NCBI GenBank assembly: GCA_025353725.1
Contig: JANXOF010000092.1
Location: forward strand, 62,001-126,000
Reading direction: 5' to 3'
From: Polyangiaceae bacterium
GTDB taxonomy: Bacteria > Myxococcota_A > Polyangia > Polyangiales > Polyangiaceae
DNA: 64,000 nucleotides
Positions 42,124 to 50,585 of the stretch are shown here, piece by piece. Both the position numbers and the translations under genes were made by a program. Every line of letters starts with the position of its first letter. The stretch's first letter is position 1. The notes under the pieces were generated by a model. It worked only from the letters and a program-made list of their open reading frames with translations, had not been told where the DNA came from and made no database searches.

Positions 42124-42924
42124 ATGGATACGAACGAACCTCTGCCCCCCACACGGGATACGCTTTTCGGCGGGGCCGTCCTTCTCGCGCAGCCCGCGCG
42201 AGGTTCCGGGTACCGCGTCAATGTCGACGCCTTGCTGCTCGCGGCCTTCGCGGCGGGTGCGCTCGGCTGGGCGTCTATCGATCCCGTAGCCCCTCGCGGC
42301 GTGCGACGCGCGCACTCCGCCTTCGATCTGGGCTCGGGAGTCGGCGCGGTGGGCCTTTCCCTTCTGCATCTCGACGCGACCGAGCACGTCACGATGGTCG
42401 AAGTTGACGGCGCGCTCGCGCAGCTTGCGAAAGACAACGCGACGTCAAATGGATGGACCGACCGTGTCGACGTGCGCACGACCGACGCGTCCGATTTGGC
42501 GAGCCTTCCCGCGGGCGCGGCCGATCTCGTCGTGTGCAATCCGCCATACGTAGAGCTGGGCCGAGGGCGGCCGCCCGCGCCTGATCGCGCGCGAGCAAGA
42601 ACCGGCCGGCTCGACGTGTTTCTCGACGCCGCCCGGAGGCTTGCAGGACGCCGAGCGCGCGTCTGCTTCGTGTATCCTGCAAACGAAGCGGTCTCGCTTC
42701 TCACGGAGCTTCGTGCGCGCGGCCTCGAGCCGAAGCGTCTTCGCGCGGTACACGGCAAGCAGGCGAGCCATGCCCGCGTTGTGCTCGTCGAGTGCCTTGC
42801 GGGTCGACCGGGCGGCCTCTCCATCGAGCCTCCTTTTGTCGAGGTCCAAGCCGAAGCGGACACGGAAACGAGAACGAGCGCCAAGGCAAACGGCTTCGCC
42901 GCGGACGTCAAACGCGGCTCCTAG
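42124..42924 (+). CDS. N6-adenine RNA methyltransferase, TrmN6/YfiC-like
   Basis: A 266-residue class I SAM methyltransferase. FGGAVLLAQP and GYRVNVDALLLAAF match the TrmN6/YfiC opening, the SAM loop is DLGSGVGAVGLS and the catalytic NPPY motif is at about residue 140. E. coli TrmN6 methylates A37 of tRNA1-Val; other relatives modify other RNAs or proteins. The C-terminal about 30 residues are Glu/Thr/Ala-rich and probably disordered. The start is the ATG at 42124. Its stop shares the bases CTAG with the stop of the convergent SPOUT gene. Specific target not certain. Confidence 0.82.
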   Translation: MDTNEPLPPTRDTLFGGAVLLAQPARGSGYRVNVDALLLAAFAAGALGWASIDPVAPRGVRRAHSAFDLGSGVGAVGLSLLHLDATEHVTMVEVDGALAQLAKDNATSNGWTDRVDVRTTDASDLASLPAGAADLVVCNPPYVELGRGRPPAPDRARARTGRLDVFLDAARRLAGRRARVCFVYPANEAVSLLTELRARGLEPKRLRAVHGKQASHARVVLVECLAGRPGGLSIEPPFVEVQAEADTETRTSAKANGFAADVKRGS

Positions 42925-43475
42925 CGCGGCGCGCGCAACCTATCGAGAGCGATAGCGCAAGCCGAGCGAACGCTCAGGTGGTTCCACGGGCCGAAGCCCG
43001 AAATAGGCTCGAGCAGCGCATCGGCACTCTCGAGAAGCTCCGGAGCGAGCCCCCAGGCGGTACCAAACACGAGGAGCACGGGGCGCCCGGACGCGGCGAG
43101 CGACGCGCGCGCAGCCTCGAACGAGACCAGAGGCTTGCCCGCGAGCGCCCGCGCCGCAGTCACCCAAACCTCCACGTCACCGCCGAGCGACGCCACGGCG
43201 TCAGCGAGCGTCGGAACCGCGCGAACCAAAGCCAACGCGTCTTTTCGATCGGGAATGCGTTTCGCACTCGACCCCTCGGTCCAATGGTCGACGATCTTCG
43301 TCGCAAGCCCGCGCTGAGCCTCCACAGGATGCACCACGAAGTAATCTGTGCACCCATACGTACGCGCGCTTCTCGCGAGATCGTGCACGTCGATGTTGGT
43401 CAGTGCCGACGTGACGACAAGCCCTTCTTTATCGATGACCGGGCGGTGCACGAGCGCAATAGCGAGCGACCTCAC
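42921..43475 (-). CDS. SPOUT RNA methyltransferase (PF09936 family)
   Basis: A 184-residue SPOUT-type protein. ALVHRPVIDKEGLVVTSALTNIDVHDLARSA at the N terminus, the glycine-rich PVLLVFGTAWGLA loop of the knot and FGPWNHLSVRSACAIALDR at the C terminus match the family found beside trmD in many bacteria and fused to it in some. It probably methylates a tRNA or rRNA base; the position is not known. It begins at a GTG that overlaps the trmD stop as GTGA, so the genes are coupled. It is the last gene of the rpsP operon. Confidence 0.85.
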   Translation of the reverse strand: MRSLAIALVHRPVIDKEGLVVTSALTNIDVHDLARSARTYGCTDYFVVHPVEAQRGLATKIVDHWTEGSSAKRIPDRKDALALVRAVPTLADAVASLGGDVEVWVTAARALAGKPLVSFEAARASLAASGRPVLLVFGTAWGLAPELLESADALLEPISGFGPWNHLSVRSACAIALDRLRAPR

Positions 43476-44215
43476 GACGCACTCTTTCGCTTTCCGGCGG
43501 TGTCCGCTGCGACGTGAGCCGCCGTCACGAGATCAGGGCGGCGCGAAAGCGTTCGCGCCAAGGATTGCCCCTTACGCCACTCTTTGATGTGCGCGTGATT
43601 CCCTTTCGCGAGGACCTCCGGGACGGCTTGCCCGCGAAACTCGGCGGGACGCGTGTATTGCGGGTATTCGAGGAGCCCGCCTTCGGCGTGCGATTCCTCG
43701 TGTGTCGATTCCGCATTGCCAAGTACGCCAGGCAAGAGACGCACGACGGCTTCGACCACGGCCATCGCCGCGACTTCACCCCCTGTCATCACGAAGTCGC
43801 CAAGCGACAGCTCCTCGTCGATGAATCCACGAATACGCTCGTCAAATCCCTCGTAACGACCACAAACGAGCATGATGGCGGGCAGCCCCGCGAACCGCGC
43901 GGCCGCGGCTTGGGCGAAAGGCTGGCCCTGCGGAGTAAGCAAAATACGTCGCGCCCTTGGCTTCTCTTCTTTCGCCGACTCGGCGTCGAGATCGAGGGCC
44001 TCCATGCAGGCGACCATGACGTCGACTCGCATGAGCATTCCGCTCCCGCCGCCGTAGGGCGTGTCATCCACGCTCTTGTGATTCCCGAGGCCGAAGTCAC
44101 GCGGCGAGCGAAGCCGAACGTCGAGCCGCCCCGTGCTTACCCCGCGCCCGACGAAACTCGTCTTGAGAAACGTGTCGAAAAGCTCAGGAAACAGCGTGAC
44201 AATGTCGACCCGCAC
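43472..44215 (-). CDS. trmD: tRNA (guanine-37-N1)-methyltransferase
   Basis: A 247-residue SPOUT enzyme. It opens MRVDIVTLFPELFDTF, with the SAM-binding knot LVCGRYEGFDERI and the conserved SLGDFVMTGGEVAAM. It methylates G37 of tRNAs with GG anticodon neighbours, preventing +1 frameshifting. The start is a GTG at 44215, directly after the rimM stop, and the end overlaps the SPOUT gene. Confidence 0.96.
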   Translation of the reverse strand: MRVDIVTLFPELFDTFLKTSFVGRGVSTGRLDVRLRSPRDFGLGNHKSVDDTPYGGGSGMLMRVDVMVACMEALDLDAESAKEEKPRARRILLTPQGQPFAQAAAARFAGLPAIMLVCGRYEGFDERIRGFIDEELSLGDFVMTGGEVAAMAVVEAVVRLLPGVLGNAESTHEESHAEGGLLEYPQYTRPAEFRGQAVPEVLAKGNHAHIKEWRKGQSLARTLSRRPDLVTAAHVAADTAGKRKSAS

Positions 44216-44968
44216 TCAGACTCCGCCGTCGGTCAACCCACGTGGTTCAGTCGCGCGAAGGGTGCCGGAAGTGTCACGCTCGTCGGTCTCGCGCCCCCCT
44301 GGGTCCGCTGGCTCGACCAAGGCATCCAGTACCTTCGCACGGCGTCGTGGCTGACGTTCCACGTCATCGAGCGTGTTGAGTTCGACAACCTTTGCCTCCA
44401 CGTCGACGCGCCCGATGAACATCTCGGTGAGTGGCACTTCCCAGTCACCCTTCTCGTCATCAGCGTGCACGAGAAACACCTCGATACTCGGGTACGAGAC
44501 GAGCTCAGCGACGACTCCGATCCGCGCGCCCGCGAGGCGTACTTCGGAGCCGACCACATCGACGGCGTAAAACTCGCCCGGGTCGACAGCGGGAAAATCG
44601 CTTCGGCGAGCGCAAATATGGGCCCCGCGGAGCTCCTCGGCGCGGTCACGGTCATCGACCGAGTAGAGCTTCATCAAGATGGCGTCGTCCGCGCGTCGCG
44701 CACGCTCGACAGAAACCTCGTGCTCCTCGCCTGCCGCGGTCCTCACCAGCACTTCGTCTTTGCTGAGCAAAAGGTCGCTGCTGGCGTTGAAGAGCCTAAG
44801 ACGGACTTCGCCTTTCACGCCGTGGGGTCGGGCGACCTCGGCAAGCGGCACCCAGCCGTCGAGGTCCTTCACTGGCTCATCGACGGTCACGACGGTCGCA
44901 CCGCGGGTCATCGTAGGGGTAGCAGAAGAGGCGCCTCCGACATCGAAGCGATCAGAACTTATCGTCAT
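44216..44968 (-). CDS. rimM: Ribosome maturation factor RimM
   Basis: About 250 residues. The family core begins at WVPLAEVARPHGVKGEVRLRLF and continues to ELRGAHICARRSDFPAVDPGEFYAVDVVGSEV, covering the N-terminal RimM barrel and the PRC-barrel; C-terminal about 45 residues are Arg/Thr-rich and variable. RimM binds ribosomal protein S19 and assists 30S assembly. I used the ATG at 44968 (MTISSDRFDVGG); the open frame back to 45145 overlaps khpA and has no homology. It sits between khpA and trmD. Confidence 0.93.
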   Translation of the reverse strand: MTISSDRFDVGGASSATPTMTRGATVVTVDEPVKDLDGWVPLAEVARPHGVKGEVRLRLFNASSDLLLSKDEVLVRTAAGEEHEVSVERARRADDAILMKLYSVDDRDRAEELRGAHICARRSDFPAVDPGEFYAVDVVGSEVRLAGARIGVVAELVSYPSIEVFLVHADDEKGDWEVPLTEMFIGRVDVEAKVVELNTLDDVERQPRRRAKVLDALVEPADPGGRETDERDTSGTLRATEPRGLTDGGV

Positions 44969-45000
44969 TGCCTTCTTCCGAGCTGTAAACACTCGTCGAT

Positions 45001-45231
45001 TCAGTCGACGATATCGAGGTGAGCTCGGATTCCGAGCTTTGTGGACATCGCGGACAGCAGCGTGCGCATCGACTGAGCGGTGCGCCCCTCTTTCCCGATG
45101 ACCTTCCCGACGTCCTCTTTTGCTACGCGCAGCTCGATCACGCAACTGTTGTCGCCAGGAACCTCGACGACCGAAACTTCTTCGGGATGGTCGACTAGCT
45201 CGACGGCGATCGCCTTGATGAGCTCTTTCAT
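45001..45231 (-). CDS. khpA: KH-domain RNA-binding protein
   Basis: A 76-residue single KH domain with the GxxG loop in GKVIGKEGRTAQSMRTLL. KhpA-type proteins (formerly YlqC) bind RNA, usually together with KhpB, and influence cell size and small-RNA function in Firmicutes. It is placed between rpsP and rimM, its standard position, 6 bp after the rpsP stop. Confidence 0.94.
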   Translation of the reverse strand: MKELIKAIAVELVDHPEEVSVVEVPGDNSCVIELRVAKEDVGKVIGKEGRTAQSMRTLLSAMSTKLGIRAHLDIVD

Positions 45232-45237
45232 CGAAGT

Positions 45238-45516
45238 CTACTTGGCCGTCGCGGCTGGGGAGGACGCAAGGTGCTTTCCTTGCTCCTTCAAAAGCTTGAT
45301 GAGGGTATCGGAAGGCTGCGCGCCGGTGCCGCGCCAGTAAGCGAGACGCTCGTGGTCAATCGATAGCGAGGCGTCCTTGATCTCTTTGGCCGGGTCGAAC
45401 GTTCCAATGTTTTCGAGGAACTTTCCGCCGCGGGGGCTGCGTGAGTCAGTGACGACGACGCGGTAGAAGGGCCTTTTCTTGGTACCCTGGCGAGAAAGTC
45501 GGATCGAAACGGCCAT
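45238..45516 (-). CDS. rpsP: 30S ribosomal protein S16
   Basis: A 92-residue S16 protein with the conserved start MAVSIRLSRQGTKKRPFYR and VVTDSRSPRGGKFLENIGTFDP. It is the first gene of the operon rpsP-khpA-rimM-trmD-SPOUT. A strong sigma70-type promoter lies about 57-85 bp upstream. The Ala/Ser/Lys tail is slightly longer than the E. coli protein (82). Confidence 0.97.
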   Translation of the reverse strand: MAVSIRLSRQGTKKRPFYRVVVTDSRSPRGGKFLENIGTFDPAKEIKDASLSIDHERLAYWRGTGAQPSDTLIKLLKEQGKHLASSPAATAK

Positions 45517-45572
45517 AGAATAAACCTGTAAACCTTGGTGCGGGGCAGAACGTAGCGGTCTGTAGCGCGCGG

Positions 45573-45601
45573 AAACTACGAGGGGCCTGCGAGAGTGTCA
45601 A
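45573..45601 (-). promoter_or_regulatory. Sigma70-type promoter of the rpsP operon
   Basis: On the minus strand, TTGACA (45596-45601) is followed after exactly 17 bp by TAGTTT (45573-45578). The -35 is a perfect consensus; the -10 has the three most conserved bases T, A and final T. The leader to the rpsP ATG would be about 50 nt. It lies in the gap between the amylase stop and rpsP and is the clearest housekeeping promoter in the window. Confidence 0.65.
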
Positions 45602-45676
45602 GCGTTGCAGCCGGTTCGAGGCCTAGAAACGCCTCGAAACACTTCAAAGCGTCGGGCTCGCGGCTCGGGCTTCGGA

Positions 45677-46945
45677 TCAGGGCGAGAGCATCACCCAACC
45701 GGTCGGCGGTATCGAGACGAGAACGCGTCGGTCCTGGGACGTGTAGACGTCGCTGGTGTGCCCCGTGTAGTCGTGCAGCTTGGTACCGCTCCACGAGGTG
45801 TCAATCCAACGGCTCTGCCAAGAACCGCTCTGGTTGATGCCGACCACGAGGTTGCCTTGTCGCTCGAAGATTAGAACGTCGCGCTCTTTCCAGCGACTCA
45901 GATAAGAACCAAAGGCCTTACTGTTGTGAATGAACGCGAGGTTATTCAGATTTGAATCGCGCGTGTCGACATTGGCAAACATGGGGTAACCCGGGTAGCC
46001 GGCAATGAACGCGTAGGCCAGATAGCGATTGCTCGGTGCATCGACGTCTTGGTTCTCCACGAACGTCAGGGCTCTGGCGCCGTTGCGCGCGGCAAACCCC
46101 GCACCGTCGAGCGTCGTCAGGTCACCGCCGAACGTGAACGCGTTTTTCATCGCGAAGTACAGGCTAAAGTCAGTTACAGCCATTCCCGTATTTACGTAAC
46201 CTTGGAGATAATCTGGATTTCCATTAAATACCTCTCCGAAGCTATATTTGCCCCACGCGTTCACGTTATTCAGCACGTGATCTCGCCAAAACCAAAGGGG
46301 CACGTGTTTTGCGGCGTCCCAACGGTAGCCGTCGAAACCCATATTGTTCGTTTTCACGAGATAATTGAACAGCTCTCCGCGAACGTAACCCGACTCTTGC
46401 GCCAAGTCGTTCAGCCCTACGAGATCGTTATTCTCGAGCTGATACTGATTGTTGAAGTCCGAGATCCCGCCGTTTCGGTGGAAGTCGTTCGAACCAAAGC
46501 GCGCGTACTGGTAGTCGCCGTGCGTGCACATATGATTCATCACCATGCTCGCGTAGACCTGAAGGCCGATGTCGTGCGCTTTTCCAATCAGCTGCGCGAG
46601 CTCGCGCTCTGTACCGAAGCCTCCGTCGAAGCTCGCGAAGTCCGAGGGGTCAAACCCTCGTCCCCCGAAGGCGCCGCTACATGTCGCGGTGTGCGGTGCG
46701 AGCTGCAGAGCCGTGTAGCCTGCGTCTTTGAGCGCCTGCATGCTGCCTGTCACATCTCTCCACTTCCAATCAGAGAGCAACACCGCAGTCCCCGAAGAGT
46801 TGGCTCCTAACGAAGCGCGGCTCGCCCCGACCTCCGCGACGATCCCAGCGGCGTCGTTTGGTGGGGCCGAGTCCGACGGATCAGACGCGCACGCGGCGCC
46901 GAATGCAGCGAGAAGCCCTAGAAGAGCGATCTGACGACAGTTCAT
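45677..46945 (-). CDS. GH13 alpha-amylase family lipoprotein
   Basis: A 422-residue exported glycosidase. A signal peptide with a lipobox-like end (AAFGAACAS) and a short Asp/Ser/Pro linker precede a GH13 barrel. Catalytic residues are visible: nucleophile Asp in FDGYRWDAAKHV, acid/base Glu in YSFGEVF and the third carboxylate Asp in FVENQDVD; ASMVMNHM stands for conserved region I. The protein is compact, like small bacterial amylases. It hydrolyses alpha-1,4-glucans, probably at the cell surface. GAGGT lies 6 bp before the ATG. It is 160 bp from rpsP and 170 bp from the next gene. Confidence 0.9.
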   Translation of the reverse strand: MNCRQIALLGLLAAFGAACASDPSDSAPPNDAAGIVAEVGASRASLGANSSGTAVLLSDWKWRDVTGSMQALKDAGYTALQLAPHTATCSGAFGGRGFDPSDFASFDGGFGTERELAQLIGKAHDIGLQVYASMVMNHMCTHGDYQYARFGSNDFHRNGGISDFNNQYQLENNDLVGLNDLAQESGYVRGELFNYLVKTNNMGFDGYRWDAAKHVPLWFWRDHVLNNVNAWGKYSFGEVFNGNPDYLQGYVNTGMAVTDFSLYFAMKNAFTFGGDLTTLDGAGFAARNGARALTFVENQDVDAPSNRYLAYAFIAGYPGYPMFANVDTRDSNLNNLAFIHNSKAFGSYLSRWKERDVLIFERQGNLVVGINQSGSWQSRWIDTSWSGTKLHDYTGHTSDVYTSQDRRVLVSIPPTGWVMLSP

Positions 46946-47115
46946 CTGCGTACCTCAGGTGGGAGTGACGTGAAAGCTAGCTGGCAAGGCTTGCACCACG
47001 ATCGTCGTCGCGACAACGCGAGATCGCTGACGTGACGAAATTAGACTCACACGATGTGTGCTTAGGTAACGAACGGGGGCGTGCGTCTTTCAAAATCGAA
47101 CGATGCTCAAGCTCG

Positions 47116-47577
47116 CTAGCCGTTGACGCTCATGACCCTCGTCAAGCGCGACAATACGGCGAGATTGCCAAGCATACCGAAGACCGCAAGCTCACCCGTT
47201 CGTACGGCTCGAACCATGGAAGTTAGGACTTCGAGCGCCGACCTGTCTGTGGGCAACGGCAGCGCTAGCGGCCGCGTAAGCGGGACATTCGACATTGCCA
47301 TAATCATGTCGGAAGAACCTTTCACGACGACGTCGGGCACTCCTTTCAAACCGTCGTGCAACACTAATCCGCCACGGCGGAACGCGAGTGTGAGCGCGAC
47401 GTCCGCGTCCTCGGCCACGAGCGCAACGCTCACGCCAGAGCCATGCGCGAGCCGGGCGAAGTCTTTCTTCTTGTGCGGCTTGCTGTCGAGGTTCTGGCGT
47501 ACGAGATCGCAGAGCATCGTTGCGAAAGCATTTTGATCGGCGCCGTGCCCGAGCGATATCGAGGGCTCAAGCCTCAT
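47116..47577 (-). CDS. Small SCP2-like protein coupled to M16 peptidases
   Basis: A 153-residue protein, probably cytoplasmic, with an alternating pattern (DVALTLAFRRGGLVLHDGLKGVPDVVVKGSSDMIMAMSNVPL) that resembles the SCP2/sterol-carrier strand-strand-helix layout. No cofactor motif is evident and the family assignment is tentative. It overlaps the end of the inactive M16 gene as ATGA, so it is translated with the M16 pair. It is the last gene of that three-gene operon; a link to peptide or lipid handling is only inferred from position. Confidence 0.6.
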   Translation of the reverse strand: MRLEPSISLGHGADQNAFATMLCDLVRQNLDSKPHKKKDFARLAHGSGVSVALVAEDADVALTLAFRRGGLVLHDGLKGVPDVVVKGSSDMIMAMSNVPLTRPLALPLPTDRSALEVLTSMVRAVRTGELAVFGMLGNLAVLSRLTRVMSVNG

Positions 47578-49094
47578 TCGCCCTCCGGTCCTTTCGTTTG
47601 GATAGCGTTGATGCCTATCGCGCGGAGCTGCGGCTCGATTTTCGTTCGCGGTCCGACAATCACAATCAGGGCGTTTGACGGGTCGATCGCGAGCGCCGCC
47701 GCTTTTTTTAGCGCCTCGGGCGTCGCACGGTCGAGCACGAGGCTTGCCGTCTGTTCGTGATCGGGAGGAAGCCCGACGCCTGCATTGCGCGCAAGGCGAC
47801 GCGCGGCAGCCTGAACGCCCGCGAACGATTCAACGAGCTCACCCCGCGCGATGAGGCGCGTCTTCTCGAGCTCCTCTTGCGTGAGCCCACCTTGCACGAG
47901 GCCCTGCATGTCGTTCAGCATCGCCTTGAGGGCGTCGCCCGTGTGCTCGGTATGCACGGCCGCCTGGGCCGAGAAGAGGCCGGGCGCTTTCGTAAACGTA
48001 AAGCGCGAGCGTGCGCCGTAGCTCCACCCGTGCTCCTCGCGCAGATCTTGGTTGAGTCTCGACGTAAAGCTTCCACCGAGAGCCGTGTTCACACGCGCAA
48101 GAAGGGGCGCGAGCGCATCCGCTGCGGCGACTCCCCGGCGCACGACGGCGAGGATGGCCTGCGGTGCATCGGGTCTGTCGACGAGTACGACGTGCTGACC
48201 GTCTCCTCGCGGCGCCGTCGTGTCGTTCGGGACCACCGCACCCGGTGGCGTCATCCCTTGCGAACCCGCACGAGGAACCCACGCCACAAGGACGCGTTCG
48301 AGTAGCGGGTCAAGCTCGGCACGCGTGATGTCGCCCGCGACAACGACGATGGCGCGCTCCGGTGCCCACGCAGCCCCGTAGAACCGCTTCACGTCCTCGA
48401 GGGAAACCTTATCCGCAGACTTGAGAGTGCCGTCCGTCGGGTGCCCGTAGGGCTCGTTTCCGAACACAACCCGCGAAGCGACAACGCCCGCCACCGCGTC
48501 GGGTTCGCTTGCACGCGCGCGGAGCTCGTTGAGCCATAAATCGTGAAAGCGCCTCCATTCGACCGCCGCGAACGTCGGTTTTGCCACGACGTCGCCGAGA
48601 ATTGCACTCGCAGGCGCGAGGTTCTTTTTGAGTGTCGTGAGCTCGGCGAACGCGTAATCCGCGTAGGCCCCCGTTCGAAGCGTCGCGCCGAGACGGTCGA
48701 TGTCGCGCGAAATCTCGAGCGCACCGCGCGCGCCAGCTCCTTCGTCGAGCATGCTGGCCACGGCAAACGCGAGGCCCCCCTTGCCTTCCGGGTCGGTCGC
48801 GGCGCCCGCAGGCACGACGACCTGGAGCGAGACGATGGGCAATCCATGGCGCTCGAGCAGCCACACTTGCAAGCCCGTCCGCGACCGGTAGGCCTGCGGC
48901 AACGGCGGCACGAAGGACGGCGGCGAAACCAACGTCGGACGTGCCCCGAGCACATCGCCCGAAGCGTTGGCGGCGCCCGACGCGGCGACTCCGACAACAG
49001 GCTTCTCCGCAGCCTTCAGGCTCGTCTCGCGAGCACCGCAACCGACGGACATGACAAAAGCCAACCCCAGCGAGAGTCTCGAGGAAAAGCACAT
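47574..49094 (-). CDS. M16-family protein, non-catalytic partner (lipoprotein)
   Basis: About 506 residues with lipobox MSVGC near residue 19 and an Ala/Ser linker. Two M16-type domains follow, but the zinc motif HxxEH is absent: the corresponding segment reads GLAFAVASMLDEGAG. The C-terminal domain keeps the Arg/Tyr substrate-binding pair in LREEHGWSYGARS. This is the pattern of the regulatory subunit of a heterodimeric M16B peptidase, as in mitochondrial processing peptidase. The ATG at 49094 overlaps the stop of the active partner (TGATG); a GTG at 49097 is equally possible. Confidence 0.87.
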   Translation of the reverse strand: MCFSSRLSLGLAFVMSVGCGARETSLKAAEKPVVGVAASGAANASGDVLGARPTLVSPPSFVPPLPQAYRSRTGLQVWLLERHGLPIVSLQVVVPAGAATDPEGKGGLAFAVASMLDEGAGARGALEISRDIDRLGATLRTGAYADYAFAELTTLKKNLAPASAILGDVVAKPTFAAVEWRRFHDLWLNELRARASEPDAVAGVVASRVVFGNEPYGHPTDGTLKSADKVSLEDVKRFYGAAWAPERAIVVVAGDITRAELDPLLERVLVAWVPRAGSQGMTPPGAVVPNDTTAPRGDGQHVVLVDRPDAPQAILAVVRRGVAAADALAPLLARVNTALGGSFTSRLNQDLREEHGWSYGARSRFTFTKAPGLFSAQAAVHTEHTGDALKAMLNDMQGLVQGGLTQEELEKTRLIARGELVESFAGVQAAARRLARNAGVGLPPDHEQTASLVLDRATPEALKKAAALAIDPSNALIVIVGPRTKIEPQLRAIGINAIQTKGPEGE

Positions 49095-50515
49095 CACTTC
49101 TTGTCTCCTGCGATACCGACGGCCTGCGTCACGGAGCTCGGCGTCTTTTTCTTTGGGATGACGCGCAGGATGACCCGCGCGTCGGGGCGTAGAAACGTCT
49201 CGGCCGCGACCCGAAGGTCGTCTTTCGTCGCGCCCCGATAGCGGGCGAGATCCTTCGCCGCGAAGCCGGGATCTTTGACCTCGGCTTGGTACATGTTCAA
49301 GAGCGACGCTCGCTCACCGACGCTCTCGACGCGAAGCACGAACGACGTCTCGAGTAGGTTTTTCGCGCGGTCGAGCTCTTCGTCCGCAAGAGGCATTTTT
49401 CGTACTTTTTCGAGCTCGCGGTCGATGGCGACCTCGAGCTTGTCAAGCGAGATACCCGGGCGCGCGATGACATCAACGGTGAACTTCGATCCGAGCGTGC
49501 CGGACCCCTGGACCGCCGAAACGGACTGAGCGAGTTTTTGCTCGTAGACGAGCGCTTTATACAGACGACTCGTCTTGCCGTTGGCAAAGGCTGTCGCAAG
49601 GAGGTCGAGTGCGGCGTCACCAGGTCCGAAATGCCTCGGGCTCTGCCATGCCATGACGACCTTTGGCAGTTCGACGTCGTCTTCAAGCGTCTCGCGCACG
49701 ACAGACGTGAGGGTCGTCTTCGTATCGCTAAATCCGGGCGCTCCTGGGTCCTTCGGGGCGCCGCGCGTAGGCAGCGAGCCGAACCACGTTTCAATTCGCG
49801 CCGCCACGCGTTTTGAGTCGAAGTCTCCGGCGACTACGAGGGACGCATTGGCCGGGTCGTAGTAGCGCGCGAAAAACTCCTTCACATCGGTCACGGCTGC
49901 CGCCTCGAGGTCGGCGTGCGAACCAATCACCGGGTGGTGGTAAGGGTGATCGTTCGCGTAAAGAAGCTCAGGTAAGCGTAGCTCTACTTTGCCGTACGGC
50001 GTATTTTCGCTCGTCTGGCGGCGCTCGTTCTTCACCACCGCGCGCTGCGCGTCGAGCTTCTCGAGGGTCATCAAAGGGCCGAGATCGCGCAACCGGTCGG
50101 CCTCGAGCCACAACAGGAGGTCGAGCGCGGTCTCCGGACCAACATCGAAGTAATCCGTTCGGTCTTCACTCGTCCACGCGTTGTTCCACCCGCCGGCCGC
50201 CTCCATCCACGCATCGAAAGCTTTTGTGGGAACGCGGGCTGTCCCCATGAACATGAGGTGCTCGAACAGGTGGGCGAACCCCGTCCTCTTCGCCACCTCG
50301 AACCGAGAGCCAACGTCGTACGAGACGTTGACAACCACCTGCGGCACGGCGTGATCCTCGTGAAGAATCACGACCATTCCGTTCTTCAATGTTGTCTTTG
50401 TGAAGGGAATCTGAACGTCCCCGGCGGAGGCCGTTGTGGTCCGCGCGGCGGTTGCGCCCAAGAGTGCGAGCGCGGCGACAATCCTCACGAGCTTACCGAG
50501 GCTCCGACTCTTCAT
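49094..50515 (-). CDS. M16-family zinc peptidase, catalytic partner
   Basis: About 473 residues with a signal peptide (LVRIVAALALLGATAARTTTASA). The inverted zinc motif HLFEHLMF is intact, and VVKNERRQTSEN supplies the downstream Glu ligand. The second domain lacks the Arg/Tyr pair, which the partner provides. Such M16B pairs degrade or process peptides in the periplasm. I used the ATG at 50515; the frame back to 50851 lies in the divergent acyltransferase gene and has no signal peptide. It begins an operon with the inactive partner and the SCP2-like protein. Confidence 0.9.
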   Translation of the reverse strand: MKSRSLGKLVRIVAALALLGATAARTTTASAGDVQIPFTKTTLKNGMVVILHEDHAVPQVVVNVSYDVGSRFEVAKRTGFAHLFEHLMFMGTARVPTKAFDAWMEAAGGWNNAWTSEDRTDYFDVGPETALDLLLWLEADRLRDLGPLMTLEKLDAQRAVVKNERRQTSENTPYGKVELRLPELLYANDHPYHHPVIGSHADLEAAAVTDVKEFFARYYDPANASLVVAGDFDSKRVAARIETWFGSLPTRGAPKDPGAPGFSDTKTTLTSVVRETLEDDVELPKVVMAWQSPRHFGPGDAALDLLATAFANGKTSRLYKALVYEQKLAQSVSAVQGSGTLGSKFTVDVIARPGISLDKLEVAIDRELEKVRKMPLADEELDRAKNLLETSFVLRVESVGERASLLNMYQAEVKDPGFAAKDLARYRGATKDDLRVAAETFLRPDARVILRVIPKKKTPSSVTQAVGIAGDKK

Positions 50516-50585
50516 TCGGCTGGCTCTAACACGGGTCCGCGCAGGCAGTCCCTGGTCATGTGAAGTCTCTGGTAGGGTTCGCACG

